This document shows positions 18,879-27,497 of a DNA stretch of 64,000 nt, piece after piece. The notes below the pieces were generated by a model. It was not told the DNA's origin. It saw nothing but the letters and a program-made list of their open reading frames with translations, and searched no databases. This stretch comes from CAWGMT01 sp963823675. GTDB taxonomy: Bacteria > Planctomycetota > Planctomycetia > Isosphaerales > Isosphaeraceae. Each line of letters opens with the position of its first letter. Within the stretch, counting starts at the first letter, position 1. The position numbers were made by a program, and so were the translations under genes. The stretch covers positions 434,001 to 498,000 of the forward strand of contig CAWGMT010000025.1 of assembly GCA_963823675.1 (NCBI GenBank), in the 5' to 3' direction.

Positions 18879-19433
18879 ATGGCGGACGACGGCGATGAGC
18901 TGGCTTTGCGGCTGGAGTCGTTCCGGAACTACCTGCTCCTCTTGGCGAGGGTGCAGTTGGGCGGCCGGCTGCGGGGCAAGCTCGACCCGGACGACCTGGT
19001 GCAGCAAACCTTGACGCGAGCTCTGGAGAAGCGCGACCGGTTCCGCGGCACCGACGACGCCCAGCGCGCCGCCTGGCTGCGGACACTCCTGTCCCACACC
19101 CTGATCGACGCCGTTCGCAAGCTCGCCCGGTCGGGCGGGGCTGAGCGCTCGCTGGAGGCGGCAATCGAGCAATCGTCGGCGCGGCTCGAGGCCTTGCTGG
19201 CGGCGGATCAGACTACGCCGAGCGGGCGGTTTGAACGGCAGGAGCGCCTCCGGCGACTGGCCGACGCCCTGGCCGAGCTCCCCGACGATCAGCGGCGGGC
19301 CGTCGAGCTGAAGCACTTGCAGGGGGTCGCACTGGTCGAGGTCGCCGCGCGGATGGGCCGAACGGTGCCGGCGGTTGCGGGGCTGCTCCATCGGGGCTTG
19401 AAGGCGCTGCGAGAGAATATGGGCGAGACCTAG
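18879..19433 (+). CDS. ECF-type sigma-70 family factor, kinase-associated
   Basis: RNA polymerase sigma factor with region 2 (DPDDLVQQTLTRALEKRDRF, AAWLRTLLSHTLIDAVRKL) and region 4 (LAELPDDQRRAVELKHLQG, VALVEVAARMGRTVPAVAGL, LLHRGLKALRE). ATG 18879 is preferred because the G6 run at 18864-18869 gives good spacing; ATG 18870 and the longer frame from 18801 are alternatives. It precedes a WD40 Ser/Thr kinase by 216 bp, the planctomycete arrangement in which ECF factors are encoded beside kinases (ECF STK groups). Regulation by phosphorylation is plausible but inferred. No anti-sigma gene is present. Confidence 0.88.
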   Translation: MADDGDELALRLESFRNYLLLLARVQLGGRLRGKLDPDDLVQQTLTRALEKRDRFRGTDDAQRAAWLRTLLSHTLIDAVRKLARSGGAERSLEAAIEQSSARLEALLAADQTTPSGRFERQERLRRLADALAELPDDQRRAVELKHLQGVALVEVAARMGRTVPAVAGLLHRGLKALRENMGET

Positions 19434-19533
19434 CCGCTACGCGAAAATCAGTGTCGCCTTTCGCTCCGCGAAAGCTAAGTGGAGCCGCAGAATGACTTGA
19501 GTGGAGGCTTGGGCTCTCTGGGTTAAGACGCAC

Positions 19534-19605
19534 GCCGGCCGCCGCATTCGATCGGTCCGATCGGTCCGAGCGGTCGGATCCGGCGGATCGGACGCGGCGG
19601 CCGGC
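19534..19605. repeat. 9-bp direct repeats inside perfect 12-bp inverted arms
   Basis: Arms GCCGGCCGCCGC (19534-19545) and GCGGCGGCCGGC (19594-19605) are exact reverse complements. Between them five degenerate 9-mers run in register from 19550: GATCGGTCC twice, GAGCGGTCG, GATCCGGCG, GATCGGACG. It lies in the sigma-kinase intergenic region, 45 bp before the kinase start. The architecture matches 25457-25524 and 45760-45817. Confidence 0.85.
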
Positions 19606-19649
19606 CGACGTAGCTGCTTCAGCGGCTCAACTTAGAAAGGGAATAACCG

Positions 19650-22600
19650 ATGAGCGAACCGACGAGCCCGGACGACCCCCGTCAACAGCGGCTCGAGCAG
19701 GCGATGGCCGAATACCTGATCGCCACCGACGCCGGCCGGCCTCCCGAGCCCGAGGCTTTCCTGGCCCGCTACCCCGACCTTCGCGCCGAGCTTGCCGGCT
19801 TCCTGGCTGACCGGTCGGCGCTTGCGGGCTTGGTCCAGCCGCTGCTTCCGGCGGGGATGGTACCGCCCGCGCCCGGTGCTGCGCTTGAGCCGGAGGCGAC
19901 CCTGCCGATTTCCGGTATGACCGCGGCGGGCGGCGCGTCCGAGCCCAACCCGAGCGCGATGGTCAAGCACCGCGGCCGGCCAGGCAGCCCCGACGCGACA
20001 GCCACCATCGATCCGGTCCCCGGTACCGGGAAGCCAACCGACCCGCCGCCGACCGCCACATTCGGCGCGGGTCCCCAGGGGATCGATGCGTCGGGCACCC
20101 TGCCGGACGGCACCCGCGTGCGCTACTTCGGCGACTACGAGCTGATCAAGGAATTGGGGCGCGGCGGCATGGGCGTCGTCTACAAGGCCCGCCAGATCAG
20201 CCTCAACCGCGCCGTGGCGCTCAAGATGATCAGGTCGGCCTCGTTGGCCAGCGAAGATGAATTGCGGCGGTTCCAGAACGAGGCCGAGGCGGTCGCCACG
20301 CTCGACCATCCGCACATCGTGCCCATCCTGGAGGTCGGCAACCACGACAGCCAGCGATACTTCAGCATGAAGCTGATCGGCGGGCCGAGCGTGGATAAAA
20401 AGCTTGCAGACTACGTCGCGAATCCGAGGGAGGCCGCGAAGCTGTTGCAGAAGGCCGCCCTGGCGGTGCACCACGCCCACCAGCGGGGCATCCTCCACCG
20501 CGACCTCAAGCCGGCGAACATCCTGCTCGACGAGCACGGCGAGCCATTCGTCACCGATTTCGGGCTGGCCAAACGAGCGGCGGGTGACAGCGAGCTGACT
20601 CACAGCGGGTTGATCCTGGGGACGCCGGCGTACATGGCGCCCGAGCAGGCGTCGGGCCGGCGTGGGGCGGTGACGACGGCCAGCGACGTGTATGGCCTGG
20701 GTGCGGTCCTCTACGCGCTCCTGACCGGCCGCGCGCCGTTCGGAGGGTCTTCCGTCGGCGAGACGCTCGAGCAAGTCCGTGAATCCACACCGGCGCGCCC
20801 GTCGAGCATCAACGCCGGGATCCCTCGGGACCTGGAAGTGATCTGCCTGAAGTGTCTGGAAAAGGAGCCTGCGCGGCGGTATGCGTTGACGCATGCATTG
20901 GCCGACGACCTGGGGCGGTACCTGGCGGGCGAGCCGATTGCGGCGCGGCCGGTGGGCAACGTGACGCGATTCTGGATGTGGTGCAGGCGGAACCCGTCGC
21001 TGGCGGGATCGCTCGGCGCGGCGGCGGTGGCGTTGACGGCTGTGGTAATCTTGGCGCTGCTCTACGCCGACCGGAACGCGCGGCTTGCCACCGTCGAGGC
21101 GGACAAGGCCCGCGAGCAGACGCTGGCGGCCAAGGAGAAATCGATTCTAGCCGACAACCTCCGCATCGAGCGGGACAACCTGAAATCGGCACTGGCCACC
21201 TCGTACCAGCGGTTGGCGGCCCTCCGTTTCGAGCGCGGTCAGTCTGCTTTCGAGAAGGGGCAGACCGGGCCCGGCCTGCTCTGGATGGTCGAGAGCTGGC
21301 GCTCGGCCGTGGCCGCGGGTGACCGCGGCTGGCACCACGCCGCGCGGGCCAACATGGCCGCCTGGCAAAGCCACGACTTCGCGCTCAAGGAGGTTTTCTC
21401 GCACCAGGACGCGGTCAATTGCGTGGCGTTCAGCCCGGACGGCAAGACCGTCCTCACCGGCAGTGACGACAAGACGGCGCGGCTCTGGAACGCCGCTACC
21501 GGCAAGCCCATCGGCCCTCCGCTGGCACACCAGGACGCGGTCAATTGCGTGGCGTTCAGCCCGGACGGCAAGACCGTCCTCACCGGCGGTGCAGACAAGA
21601 CGGCGCGGCTCTGGAACTCGGCCACCGGAAAGCCGATCGGATCGCCCCTGGCGCATCAGGGCGCGGTCGAATCCGTGGCGTTCAGCCCGGACGGCAAGAC
21701 CGTCCTTACCGGTAGTGACGAGAGGACGGCGCGGCTCTGGGACGCGGCCACCGGCAAGCCCATCGGTTCTCCCCTTGCGCACCAGGACTGGGTGTCGGCC
21801 GTGGCGTTCAGCCCGGGCGGCAAGGCCGTCCTCACCGGCAGTCACGACAGCACGGCGCGGCTCTGGGACGCCGCCACCGGCGAGCCCATCGCGCCTCCCC
21901 TGGCGCACCAGAGCATCGTGTGGGCCGTGGCATTCAGCCCGGACGGCAAGACCGTCCTCACCGGCAGTGACGACAAGACGGCGCGGCTCTGGGACGCGGC
22001 CACCGGCAAGCCCATCGGGCCTCCACTGGCGCATCAGGAGGTGGTCTGGGCCGTGGCGTTCAGCCCGGACGGCAAGACCGCCCTCACCGGCAGTGGCGAC
22101 AAGACGGCGCGGCTCTGGGACGCGGCCACCGGCAAGCCCATCGGGCCCCCACTGGCGCACCAGAGCGCGGTCCGGGCTGTGGCGTTCAGCCCAGACGGCA
22201 AGGCTATCCTCACCGGCAGCCAGGACAGGACAGCGGCGCTCTGGGACACGGCCACCGGCAAGCCCATCGGGCCTCCACTGGCGCATCAGGACGCGGTCTA
22301 CGCCGTGGCGTTCAGCCCCGACGGCAAGGCCGTCCTCACCGGCAGTGACGATAAGACGGCGCGGCTCTGGGACGCCACCACCGGCAAGCCCGTTGCGCCT
22401 CCCATGGCACACGAGGCCGGGGTGTCGGCCGTGACGTACAGCCCCGACGGCAAGGCCGTTCTCACCGGCAGCTCTGACATGACGGCACGGCTCTGGGACG
22501 CCGCCACCGGTAAGCCCATCGGGCCTCCCATGGTGCACGAGGGCATGGTTTTGGCCGTGGCGTTCAGCCCCGACGGCAAGGCCGTCCTCACCGGCAGCCC

Positions 22601-24398
22601 GAACTGGACAGCGCGGCTCTGGGACGCCGCCACCGGCAAGCCCATCAGGCCTCCCATGTTGCACTACGGCATCTTCAGGTCCGTGGCGTTCAGCCCGGAC
22701 GGCAAAACCGTCCTCGCCGGCAGTGACGACAATACGGCACGACTCTGGGACGCCGCCACCGGCAAGCCCATCGGGCCACCCCTGGAGCACCAGGGCGCGG
22801 TCTTGGCCGTGGCGTTCAGCCCGGACGGCAAGGCCGTCCTCACCGGCAGCGAGGACAGGACGGCGCGGCTCTGGGACGGCGCCACCGGCAAGCCCATCGG
22901 GCCTTCGCTGGCCCACGAGGGCGCGGTCGGTGCCGTCGCGTTCAGCCCGGACGGCAAGGCCATCCTCACCGGCAGCGAGGACAGGACGGCGCGGCTCTGG
23001 GACGCCGCCACCGGCAAACCCATCGGCCTTCCCCTGGCGCACCAGGGCTGGGTCTACTCCGTGGCGTTCAGCCCCGACGGCAAGACAATTCTCACCGGCA
23101 GCGATGACAAGACGGCCCAGCTCTGGGACGCCGTGACCGGTAAGCCCATCGGGCCTCCCCTGACGCACCAGGGCGACGTCAATGCCGTGGCGTTTAGCCC
23201 CGACGGCAAGTCCGTCCTCACCGGCAGCGATGACAAGACGGCGCGGCTCTGGCCTATTCCGGAGTTACCCGACGATCTCGCACGCCTCGCCACCTGGGTC
23301 GAGGTCGTCACCGGCCTCGAGCTCGATGAGCAGGGCTCCGTCCATGTGCTGGACAACGCGACCTGGCGCCAGCGCCGCGAACGGCTCGATCGAGAGGGCG
23401 GCCCACCGGAATTGGGCAGACGTTGGCTTCTCGACCCCATCCTCTTCGGCCCCGAACCAACCGCCCGTGCGCGGGCCTGGATCGAGCGAGAGCGGTGGGC
23501 GGTAGCCGAGGCAGCCTTCGACGAGGCCGTCCTCGCGCGGCCCTTCGACCCAGACGTGGTGCTCGAGCGCGCCCGCTTTCACGCCGCCCACTCCCGGCCC
23601 GAGCGGGCCGACGACGACTTCGTTCAGGCATACGCCCTTGGGGCACGCGACCCCGATGTCATCGAGGCGATCTCCCGGAGCGAGCCCCTCTTCCAGCGTG
23701 CCGTGACGCAGGCGCCCCCCGACTCGGCGGCTGCGCTCTTGAGCCGGCGCGGCGAGTATCGCGGCGCCAGGCGGCAGCGATGGGCCGAGGCCGCCGCGGA
23801 CTTTGGGCAGGCCATACGGCTCCAACCGGAGGTGGTCGACTTCTGGAATCACCAGCACGCTCAAATCCTCTCGCTCACGGCCGCCGGGGAGCGTGATGGA
23901 CTCAGGAGAGCGCGTTCCGACCTGCTTGACCGGCTGGGTTCAACCACCAACCCGTATACGGCGAATTACGTTGCCTGGAATGCGTCGCTGGCTCCAGGTT
24001 TGGATGCTCGCGTCGAAAAGCTGGTTCGCCTGGCCGAGTTTGCCGTGAACGGCGCCCCGAACGCCCGTTCGAAGGGACCCTACCTGAACACTTTCGGCGC
24101 CGCCCTCTACCGCGCCGGACGATTCGACGATGCGATCCGCCGGCTGGACGAAGGGATTCAGCTCAAGGGCGGGACGAGCGAGCCCCTTGACTGGGTCTTC
24201 CTGGCAATGGCCCATCACCGCCTCGGGCATCGCGAGCTTGCCCATCGCTACCTCGAATCACTGCGCAGCCGCCAGCCGAGCACCGATCCCGACAAGTTCT
24301 GGGATGAGCTGGAGATCCGTCTCCTTCGCAGCGAGGCCGAGGCAACGATCCTCTACGACCCGATCTTCCCGGCCGACCCGTTCGCCCCCCGCGAGTAA
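19650..24398 (+). CDS. WD40-repeat serine/threonine protein kinase (1582 aa)
   Basis: Membrane-anchored Hanks-type kinase. Residues 1-155 are a Pro/Ala-rich lead; ~160-425 the kinase domain, with G-loop LGRGGMGVVYKA, the Lys in VALKMI, catalytic HRDLKPANILL (~283), DFGLAKRA and GTPAYMAPEQAS; ~447-475 one transmembrane helix (AAVALTAVVILALLYA); then a coiled-coil stretch; 585 to ~1205 fifteen WD40 units of exactly 42 residues; and a TPR-like C-terminal region to the end (AGRFDDAIRRLDEGIQLKGG). Kinase faces the cytoplasm; the propellers, on the other side of the helix, may sense or scaffold (inference). It is paired with the ECF sigma at 18879. No frame break despite the repeats. Confidence 0.94.
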   Translation: MSEPTSPDDPRQQRLEQAMAEYLIATDAGRPPEPEAFLARYPDLRAELAGFLADRSALAGLVQPLLPAGMVPPAPGAALEPEATLPISGMTAAGGASEPNPSAMVKHRGRPGSPDATATIDPVPGTGKPTDPPPTATFGAGPQGIDASGTLPDGTRVRYFGDYELIKELGRGGMGVVYKARQISLNRAVALKMIRSASLASEDELRRFQNEAEAVATLDHPHIVPILEVGNHDSQRYFSMKLIGGPSVDKKLADYVANPREAAKLLQKAALAVHHAHQRGILHRDLKPANILLDEHGEPFVTDFGLAKRAAGDSELTHSGLILGTPAYMAPEQASGRRGAVTTASDVYGLGAVLYALLTGRAPFGGSSVGETLEQVRESTPARPSSINAGIPRDLEVICLKCLEKEPARRYALTHALADDLGRYLAGEPIAARPVGNVTRFWMWCRRNPSLAGSLGAAAVALTAVVILALLYADRNARLATVEADKAREQTLAAKEKSILADNLRIERDNLKSALATSYQRLAALRFERGQSAFEKGQTGPGLLWMVESWRSAVAAGDRGWHHAARANMAAWQSHDFALKEVFSHQDAVNCVAFSPDGKTVLTGSDDKTARLWNAATGKPIGPPLAHQDAVNCVAFSPDGKTVLTGGADKTARLWNSATGKPIGSPLAHQGAVESVAFSPDGKTVLTGSDERTARLWDAATGKPIGSPLAHQDWVSAVAFSPGGKAVLTGSHDSTARLWDAATGEPIAPPLAHQSIVWAVAFSPDGKTVLTGSDDKTARLWDAATGKPIGPPLAHQEVVWAVAFSPDGKTALTGSGDKTARLWDAATGKPIGPPLAHQSAVRAVAFSPDGKAILTGSQDRTAALWDTATGKPIGPPLAHQDAVYAVAFSPDGKAVLTGSDDKTARLWDATTGKPVAPPMAHEAGVSAVTYSPDGKAVLTGSSDMTARLWDAATGKPIGPPMVHEGMVLAVAFSPDGKAVLTGSPNWTARLWDAATGKPIRPPMLHYGIFRSVAFSPDGKTVLAGSDDNTARLWDAATGKPIGPPLEHQGAVLAVAFSPDGKAVLTGSEDRTARLWDGATGKPIGPSLAHEGAVGAVAFSPDGKAILTGSEDRTARLWDAATGKPIGLPLAHQGWVYSVAFSPDGKTILTGSDDKTAQLWDAVTGKPIGPPLTHQGDVNAVAFSPDGKSVLTGSDDKTARLWPIPELPDDLARLATWVEVVTGLELDEQGSVHVLDNATWRQRRERLDREGGPPELGRRWLLDPILFGPEPTARARAWIERERWAVAEAAFDEAVLARPFDPDVVLERARFHAAHSRPERADDDFVQAYALGARDPDVIEAISRSEPLFQRAVTQAPPDSAAALLSRRGEYRGARRQRWAEAAADFGQAIRLQPEVVDFWNHQHAQILSLTAAGERDGLRRARSDLLDRLGSTTNPYTANYVAWNASLAPGLDARVEKLVRLAEFAVNGAPNARSKGPYLNTFGAALYRAGRFDDAIRRLDEGIQLKGGTSEPLDWVFLAMAHHRLGHRELAHRYLESLRSRQPSTDPDKFWDELEIRLLRSEAEATILYDPIFPADPFAPRE
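21402..23258 (+). repeat. tandem array of fifteen 126-bp units encoding WD40 blades
   Basis: Units start at 21402 and then every 126 bp exactly; the fifteenth starts at 23166. Each encodes H-(Q/E)-x-x-V-x-x-VAFSPDGK...LTGS-x-D-x-TARLWDAATGKPI-x-PPL. Identity between units is very high at DNA level, and no unit has gained or lost a base, pointing to recent unit duplication or ongoing gene conversion. The last unit runs into the C-terminal region after ARLW. Confidence 0.95.
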
Positions 24399-24503
24399 CC
24401 GACCCGGCCCAGCTTCCACAGGCATGCGGGGCGCGTTCGGGTGTAAGAGGAGTTCAGGCACCCAACACAGCGACCCCCAGGCGAGAATAGAGCGATTGCT
24501 CCC

Positions 24504-24600
24504 CTTCCGTGTCCTTCCGTGCATTCCGTGGTTCAAAATTCTTCCGAAACCAGAGAGAATAATGAGTTCAACCACGGAGCACACGGATCTACACGGAAAA
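24504..24600. repeat. inverted pair of CACGGA-type nonamer repeats
   Basis: Left arm (24504-24535) has TTCCGTG three times spaced 10 and 9 bp; right arm (24566-24600) has CACGGA three times spaced 9 and 10 bp, so the arms are imperfect reverse complements with a 30-bp AT-richer spacer. Related in style to 45694-46010. Confidence 0.75.
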
Positions 24601-25246
24601 ATGAGAGATCTATTCCCCATCCATCTCCCTGCGCTCCCTATGCGGTTGAATGTTAGAGCACCATCCGCTCCACTTTCACGTCGGGGTAGCTTCCGAATCT
24701 GTATGTGGTCGTCGATGCCGCACTCCATTATAGCCTGACCACCGGGGCGTCCCTCGCCCTCACTGGAAAGGCTGGCCTTGTCACGCTGCCAGTCGCGTGC
24801 GTTACCGCAACTCGGCCCGACAGCCTAATCCTGCCCCGGCTCGAACACGCGATCCACCTGGTTCTCGACCCCCCCCCCGGCGCGGTTGTGCCGCCTGCAA
24901 AGATTGTGCAGGAACATACCAGGAGACCCAACCGATTTTGACTCGGCGGGATAGGCAATATATGCCAAACTAAACTGTCAGGTCGCGCGCATGGATTACT
25001 AAAGCGGAGATCATCTCATGGCTTCTCCATTTGAGCTCCAGGAGAGGGATGGTTCGGAGGTTGGCCGTTCCCTGCCCGGTTTCTCTGCGATAGACCCGCG
25101 CAGTCTGGTCAATGTATCACCGCGGCCGAGCATGTTGTCAACGCAACCCCTATCGACACCGCCAGCCGCTCAATACAATAAGCGGTCAACTTGGCGAAAG
25201 ACGATCCAGGACGATTACATGGGTTTCTCCGTTCGCGTCCTTTCTT

Positions 25247-25273
25247 CTTGGCGACTTTGCGTCTTTGCGTGAG
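25247..25273 (+). repeat. three degenerate 9-bp repeats (TTTGCGTC type)
   Basis: CTTGGCGAC, TTTGCGTCT, TTGCGTGAG in tandem. No inverted partner was found nearby. A similar trio occurs at 62145-62171. Confidence 0.6.
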
Positions 25274-25456
25274 TTGATCCGTTTGCCTTGATCACGTTGT
25301 CGGAATTCTTCGGATTCGTAGAACCCAAACCTGGCTAGCGACACCATGAGCCTGACGACCAAACCGGCCCCATCGAGCCGTCGCCCAGATTGGCCACGCT
25401 TTGGCGGTAATCGATTAGGGGCCGCGCAAAACCAGCCTTTCCAATTGATGAAAGAG

Positions 25457-25524
25457 GAGCGGCCGCCTCTGATCCGACCGATCCGACCGATTCGACCGAT
25501 CCGACCGATCAGAGGCGGCCGCTC
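25457..25524. repeat. 9-bp direct repeats inside perfect 18-bp inverted arms
   Basis: Arms GAGCGGCCGCCTCTGATC (25457-25474) and its exact reverse complement (25507-25524). From 25471 the interior reads GATCCGACC, GATCCGACC, GATTCGACC, GATCCGACC, GATC in register. It lies immediately upstream of the signal peptide of the esterase-fold protein, and translates as RPI tripeptides if an upstream start is assumed. Confidence 0.88.
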
Positions 25525-25534
25525 CCGCCGCGGA

Positions 25535-27298
25535 TTGGAAAAGTTATTACTGCGCGGGCCCGTAGCTGCGATTCTCTCCTCATGCCTATTTGTTTTCGGA
25601 CCACGCGCTCTCGCCGCAGACGGCGCCAAGACCGACGGCCTCGAGATCCGCGTCAGCTTCGGCCCCGAATTGAGCAAGACGCCGCTCGACGGCCGCCTGC
25701 TCGTCATGCTTTCCACCGACCCCAAGGACGAGCCCCGGAACCAGATCAGCGACAGCGCCAAGACCCAGCAGATTTTCGGCATCGACGTCGATGGCCTCGC
25801 GCCGGATCAAGAGGCGAAGATCGACGGCACGGTGCTCGGCTACCCGCTTGGGAGCCTACGCCAGGTCCCGCCGGGGAAATACCGCATCCAGGCCTTGCTC
25901 CACAGGTACGAGACGTTTCACCGCGCCGATGGACACGTCGTCAAGCTCCCGATGGACCGCGGCGAGGGCCAGCAGTGGAACAAGGCGCCCGGCAACCTCT
26001 ACAGCACGCCCGTCGAGATCCAGATCGAGACCGGCTCGAACGCGGCCGCCCCGATTCGCGTCCGGCTCGACAAGGTGATCCCGCCGATTGCCGAGGCGGC
26101 AACGACCAAGTACATCAAGCACGAACGGATCCAGAGCGATCGCCTCACCAAATTCTGGGGCCGGCCGATGCATTTGGGTGCCCACATTCTGCTGCCCGAC
26201 GGTTTTGATTCCCATCCGGATGCGCGCTACCCACTGGTCATCTTCCACGGGCATTTCCCCCAGACGTTCGGCGGGTTTCGCGAGCAACCGCCCGATGAGA
26301 GCCTCAAGCCCGAATACAACGAGCGATTCCACCTTGCCGGATATAACCGCATCGTCCAGGAACAGGCCCATCAGTTCTACAAGGAATGGACCTCCGCGAA
26401 TTACCCCCGCATGGTCATCATCGAGATCCAGCACGCCAACCCGTTCTATGACGACTCGTACGCCGTCAATTCGGCCAACGTCGGCCCTTACGGCGATGCC
26501 ATCACCTACGAGCTGATTCCTTACCTGGAGAAGAAATACCGCTGCCTCGGTTCCGGTTGGGCGCGATTTCTGTACGGCGGGTCGACCGGCGGCTGGGAAG
26601 CTTTGGCCGTTCAGCTCTTCTATCCCACCGAGTACAACGGCTGCTATGCCGCCTGCCCCGACCCGATCGATTTTCGCGCCTATACCCTGGTCGATATCTA
26701 CAAGGACAAGAACGCCTATTACGATGAAGGGCCGTGGCACAAGGTCAAGCGGCCCGGCATGCGCAATTACCTGGGCCAGATCGCCACCACGCTGGAAGAC
26801 ATGAACCGGCATGAGCTCGTGCTGGGAACGAAGAGCCGCTCGGGCCAGCAGTGGGACATCTGGGAGGCTGTTTATTCACCGGTCGGGCCCGACGGTTATC
26901 CCAAGCCGATCTGGGACAAGCGAACCGGCGTCATCGACCTCGAAGTCGCCAGGTACTGGCGCGATCATTACGACCTGCGGTATATCCTCGAGCGCGACTG
27001 GCCCAAGATCGGCAAGCAGCTCGAAGGCAAGATCAACATCTACGTCGGCGATATGGACAGCTTCTATCTGAATAACGCCGTTTACCTGATGGAAGAGACG
27101 CTCAAGAAGCTGACGAGCCCGCCCTACGGCGGCGAGGTGCTCTACGGCGACCGCGCCGAGCATTGCTGGAACGGCGACCCAACCCGGCCCAACGCCATCA
27201 GCCGCCTGCGCTATCATCAGATGTACGCGCCCAAGATCGTCGAACGGTTGTTGAAGACAGCCCCGTCGGGGGCGGATGTGACGAGCTGGAGGTATTAG
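25535..27298 (+). CDS. secreted esterase-fold (alpha/beta hydrolase) protein
   Basis: Probable exported hydrolase. The start is uncertain: the frame opens at ATG 25346, but the first ~60 codons are repeat DNA (RPI tripeptides); TTG 25535 gives a plausible signal peptide (GPVAAILSSCLFVFGPRALA followed by ADG). After an N-terminal beta-rich domain (~residues 30-190, YPLGSLRQVPPGKYRIQALL), the catalytic domain has YPLVIFHGHFPQTFGG, an oxyanion-type segment, and the nucleophile elbow RFLYGGSTGGWEALA (Ser of GGSTGG). A late AEHCWNGD may supply the His. This matches the esterase D/enterochelin-esterase-like superfamily; substrate is unknown. It precedes a ceramidase-like gene on the same strand, with 199 bp between. 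Confidence 0.75.
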   Translation: MEKLLLRGPVAAILSSCLFVFGPRALAADGAKTDGLEIRVSFGPELSKTPLDGRLLVMLSTDPKDEPRNQISDSAKTQQIFGIDVDGLAPDQEAKIDGTVLGYPLGSLRQVPPGKYRIQALLHRYETFHRADGHVVKLPMDRGEGQQWNKAPGNLYSTPVEIQIETGSNAAAPIRVRLDKVIPPIAEAATTKYIKHERIQSDRLTKFWGRPMHLGAHILLPDGFDSHPDARYPLVIFHGHFPQTFGGFREQPPDESLKPEYNERFHLAGYNRIVQEQAHQFYKEWTSANYPRMVIIEIQHANPFYDDSYAVNSANVGPYGDAITYELIPYLEKKYRCLGSGWARFLYGGSTGGWEALAVQLFYPTEYNGCYAACPDPIDFRAYTLVDIYKDKNAYYDEGPWHKVKRPGMRNYLGQIATTLEDMNRHELVLGTKSRSGQQWDIWEAVYSPVGPDGYPKPIWDKRTGVIDLEVARYWRDHYDLRYILERDWPKIGKQLEGKINIYVGDMDSFYLNNAVYLMEETLKKLTSPPYGGEVLYGDRAEHCWNGDPTRPNAISRLRYHQMYAPKIVERLLKTAPSGADVTSWRY

Positions 27299-27497
27299 CG
27301 CGGTCGGTTCGCCGGACGGAGCCGGCTCCTTCAACACCACGCGCTGATGGGCCGGGTGATTGTAGGAGGGGGCTCTGTCCCCCGATCTTCTGGTTACGTC
27401 AATGACGCGTGGGGCAATTGAAAACATGTGTGCACGTGATTCGGCTTCCCCGTGTGTGGGGGAAGGTGGCCCGCAGGGCCGGATGGGGGGTTTCTGC

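Larger units (their letters stand above)
24399..25534. other. long intergenic region with repeats, no confident gene
   Basis: Over 1.1 kb between the kinase and the esterase-fold gene. It contains three nonamer-type repeats (24504-24600, 25247-25273, 25457-25524). The frames at 24705-24941 (+) and 25018-25272 (+) are open but show no recognisable family; the second runs into nonamer DNA at its end. A C9 run at 24870-24878 is an assembly risk. Confidence 0.5.

Noticed and set aside
21147..23168. Long minus-strand frame (673 codons) opposite the WD40 array
   Set aside because: It is an antisense shadow of the 126-bp coding repeats; repetition keeps the opposite frame open. No family match and no start signal.
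21402..23258. Regularly spaced repeats that might suggest a CRISPR-like array
   Set aside because: Units are contiguous 126-bp coding repeats without unique spacers, and translate as WD40 blades.
24705..24941. Plus-strand 78-codon frame downstream of the 1582-aa kinase
   Set aside because: No homology recognised and it spans a C9 run; left as intergenic.
25346..25534. N-terminal extension of the esterase-fold protein with RPI tripeptides
   Set aside because: The codons come from the nonamer element at 25457-25524; a signal peptide starts after it, so the extension is probably untranslated.
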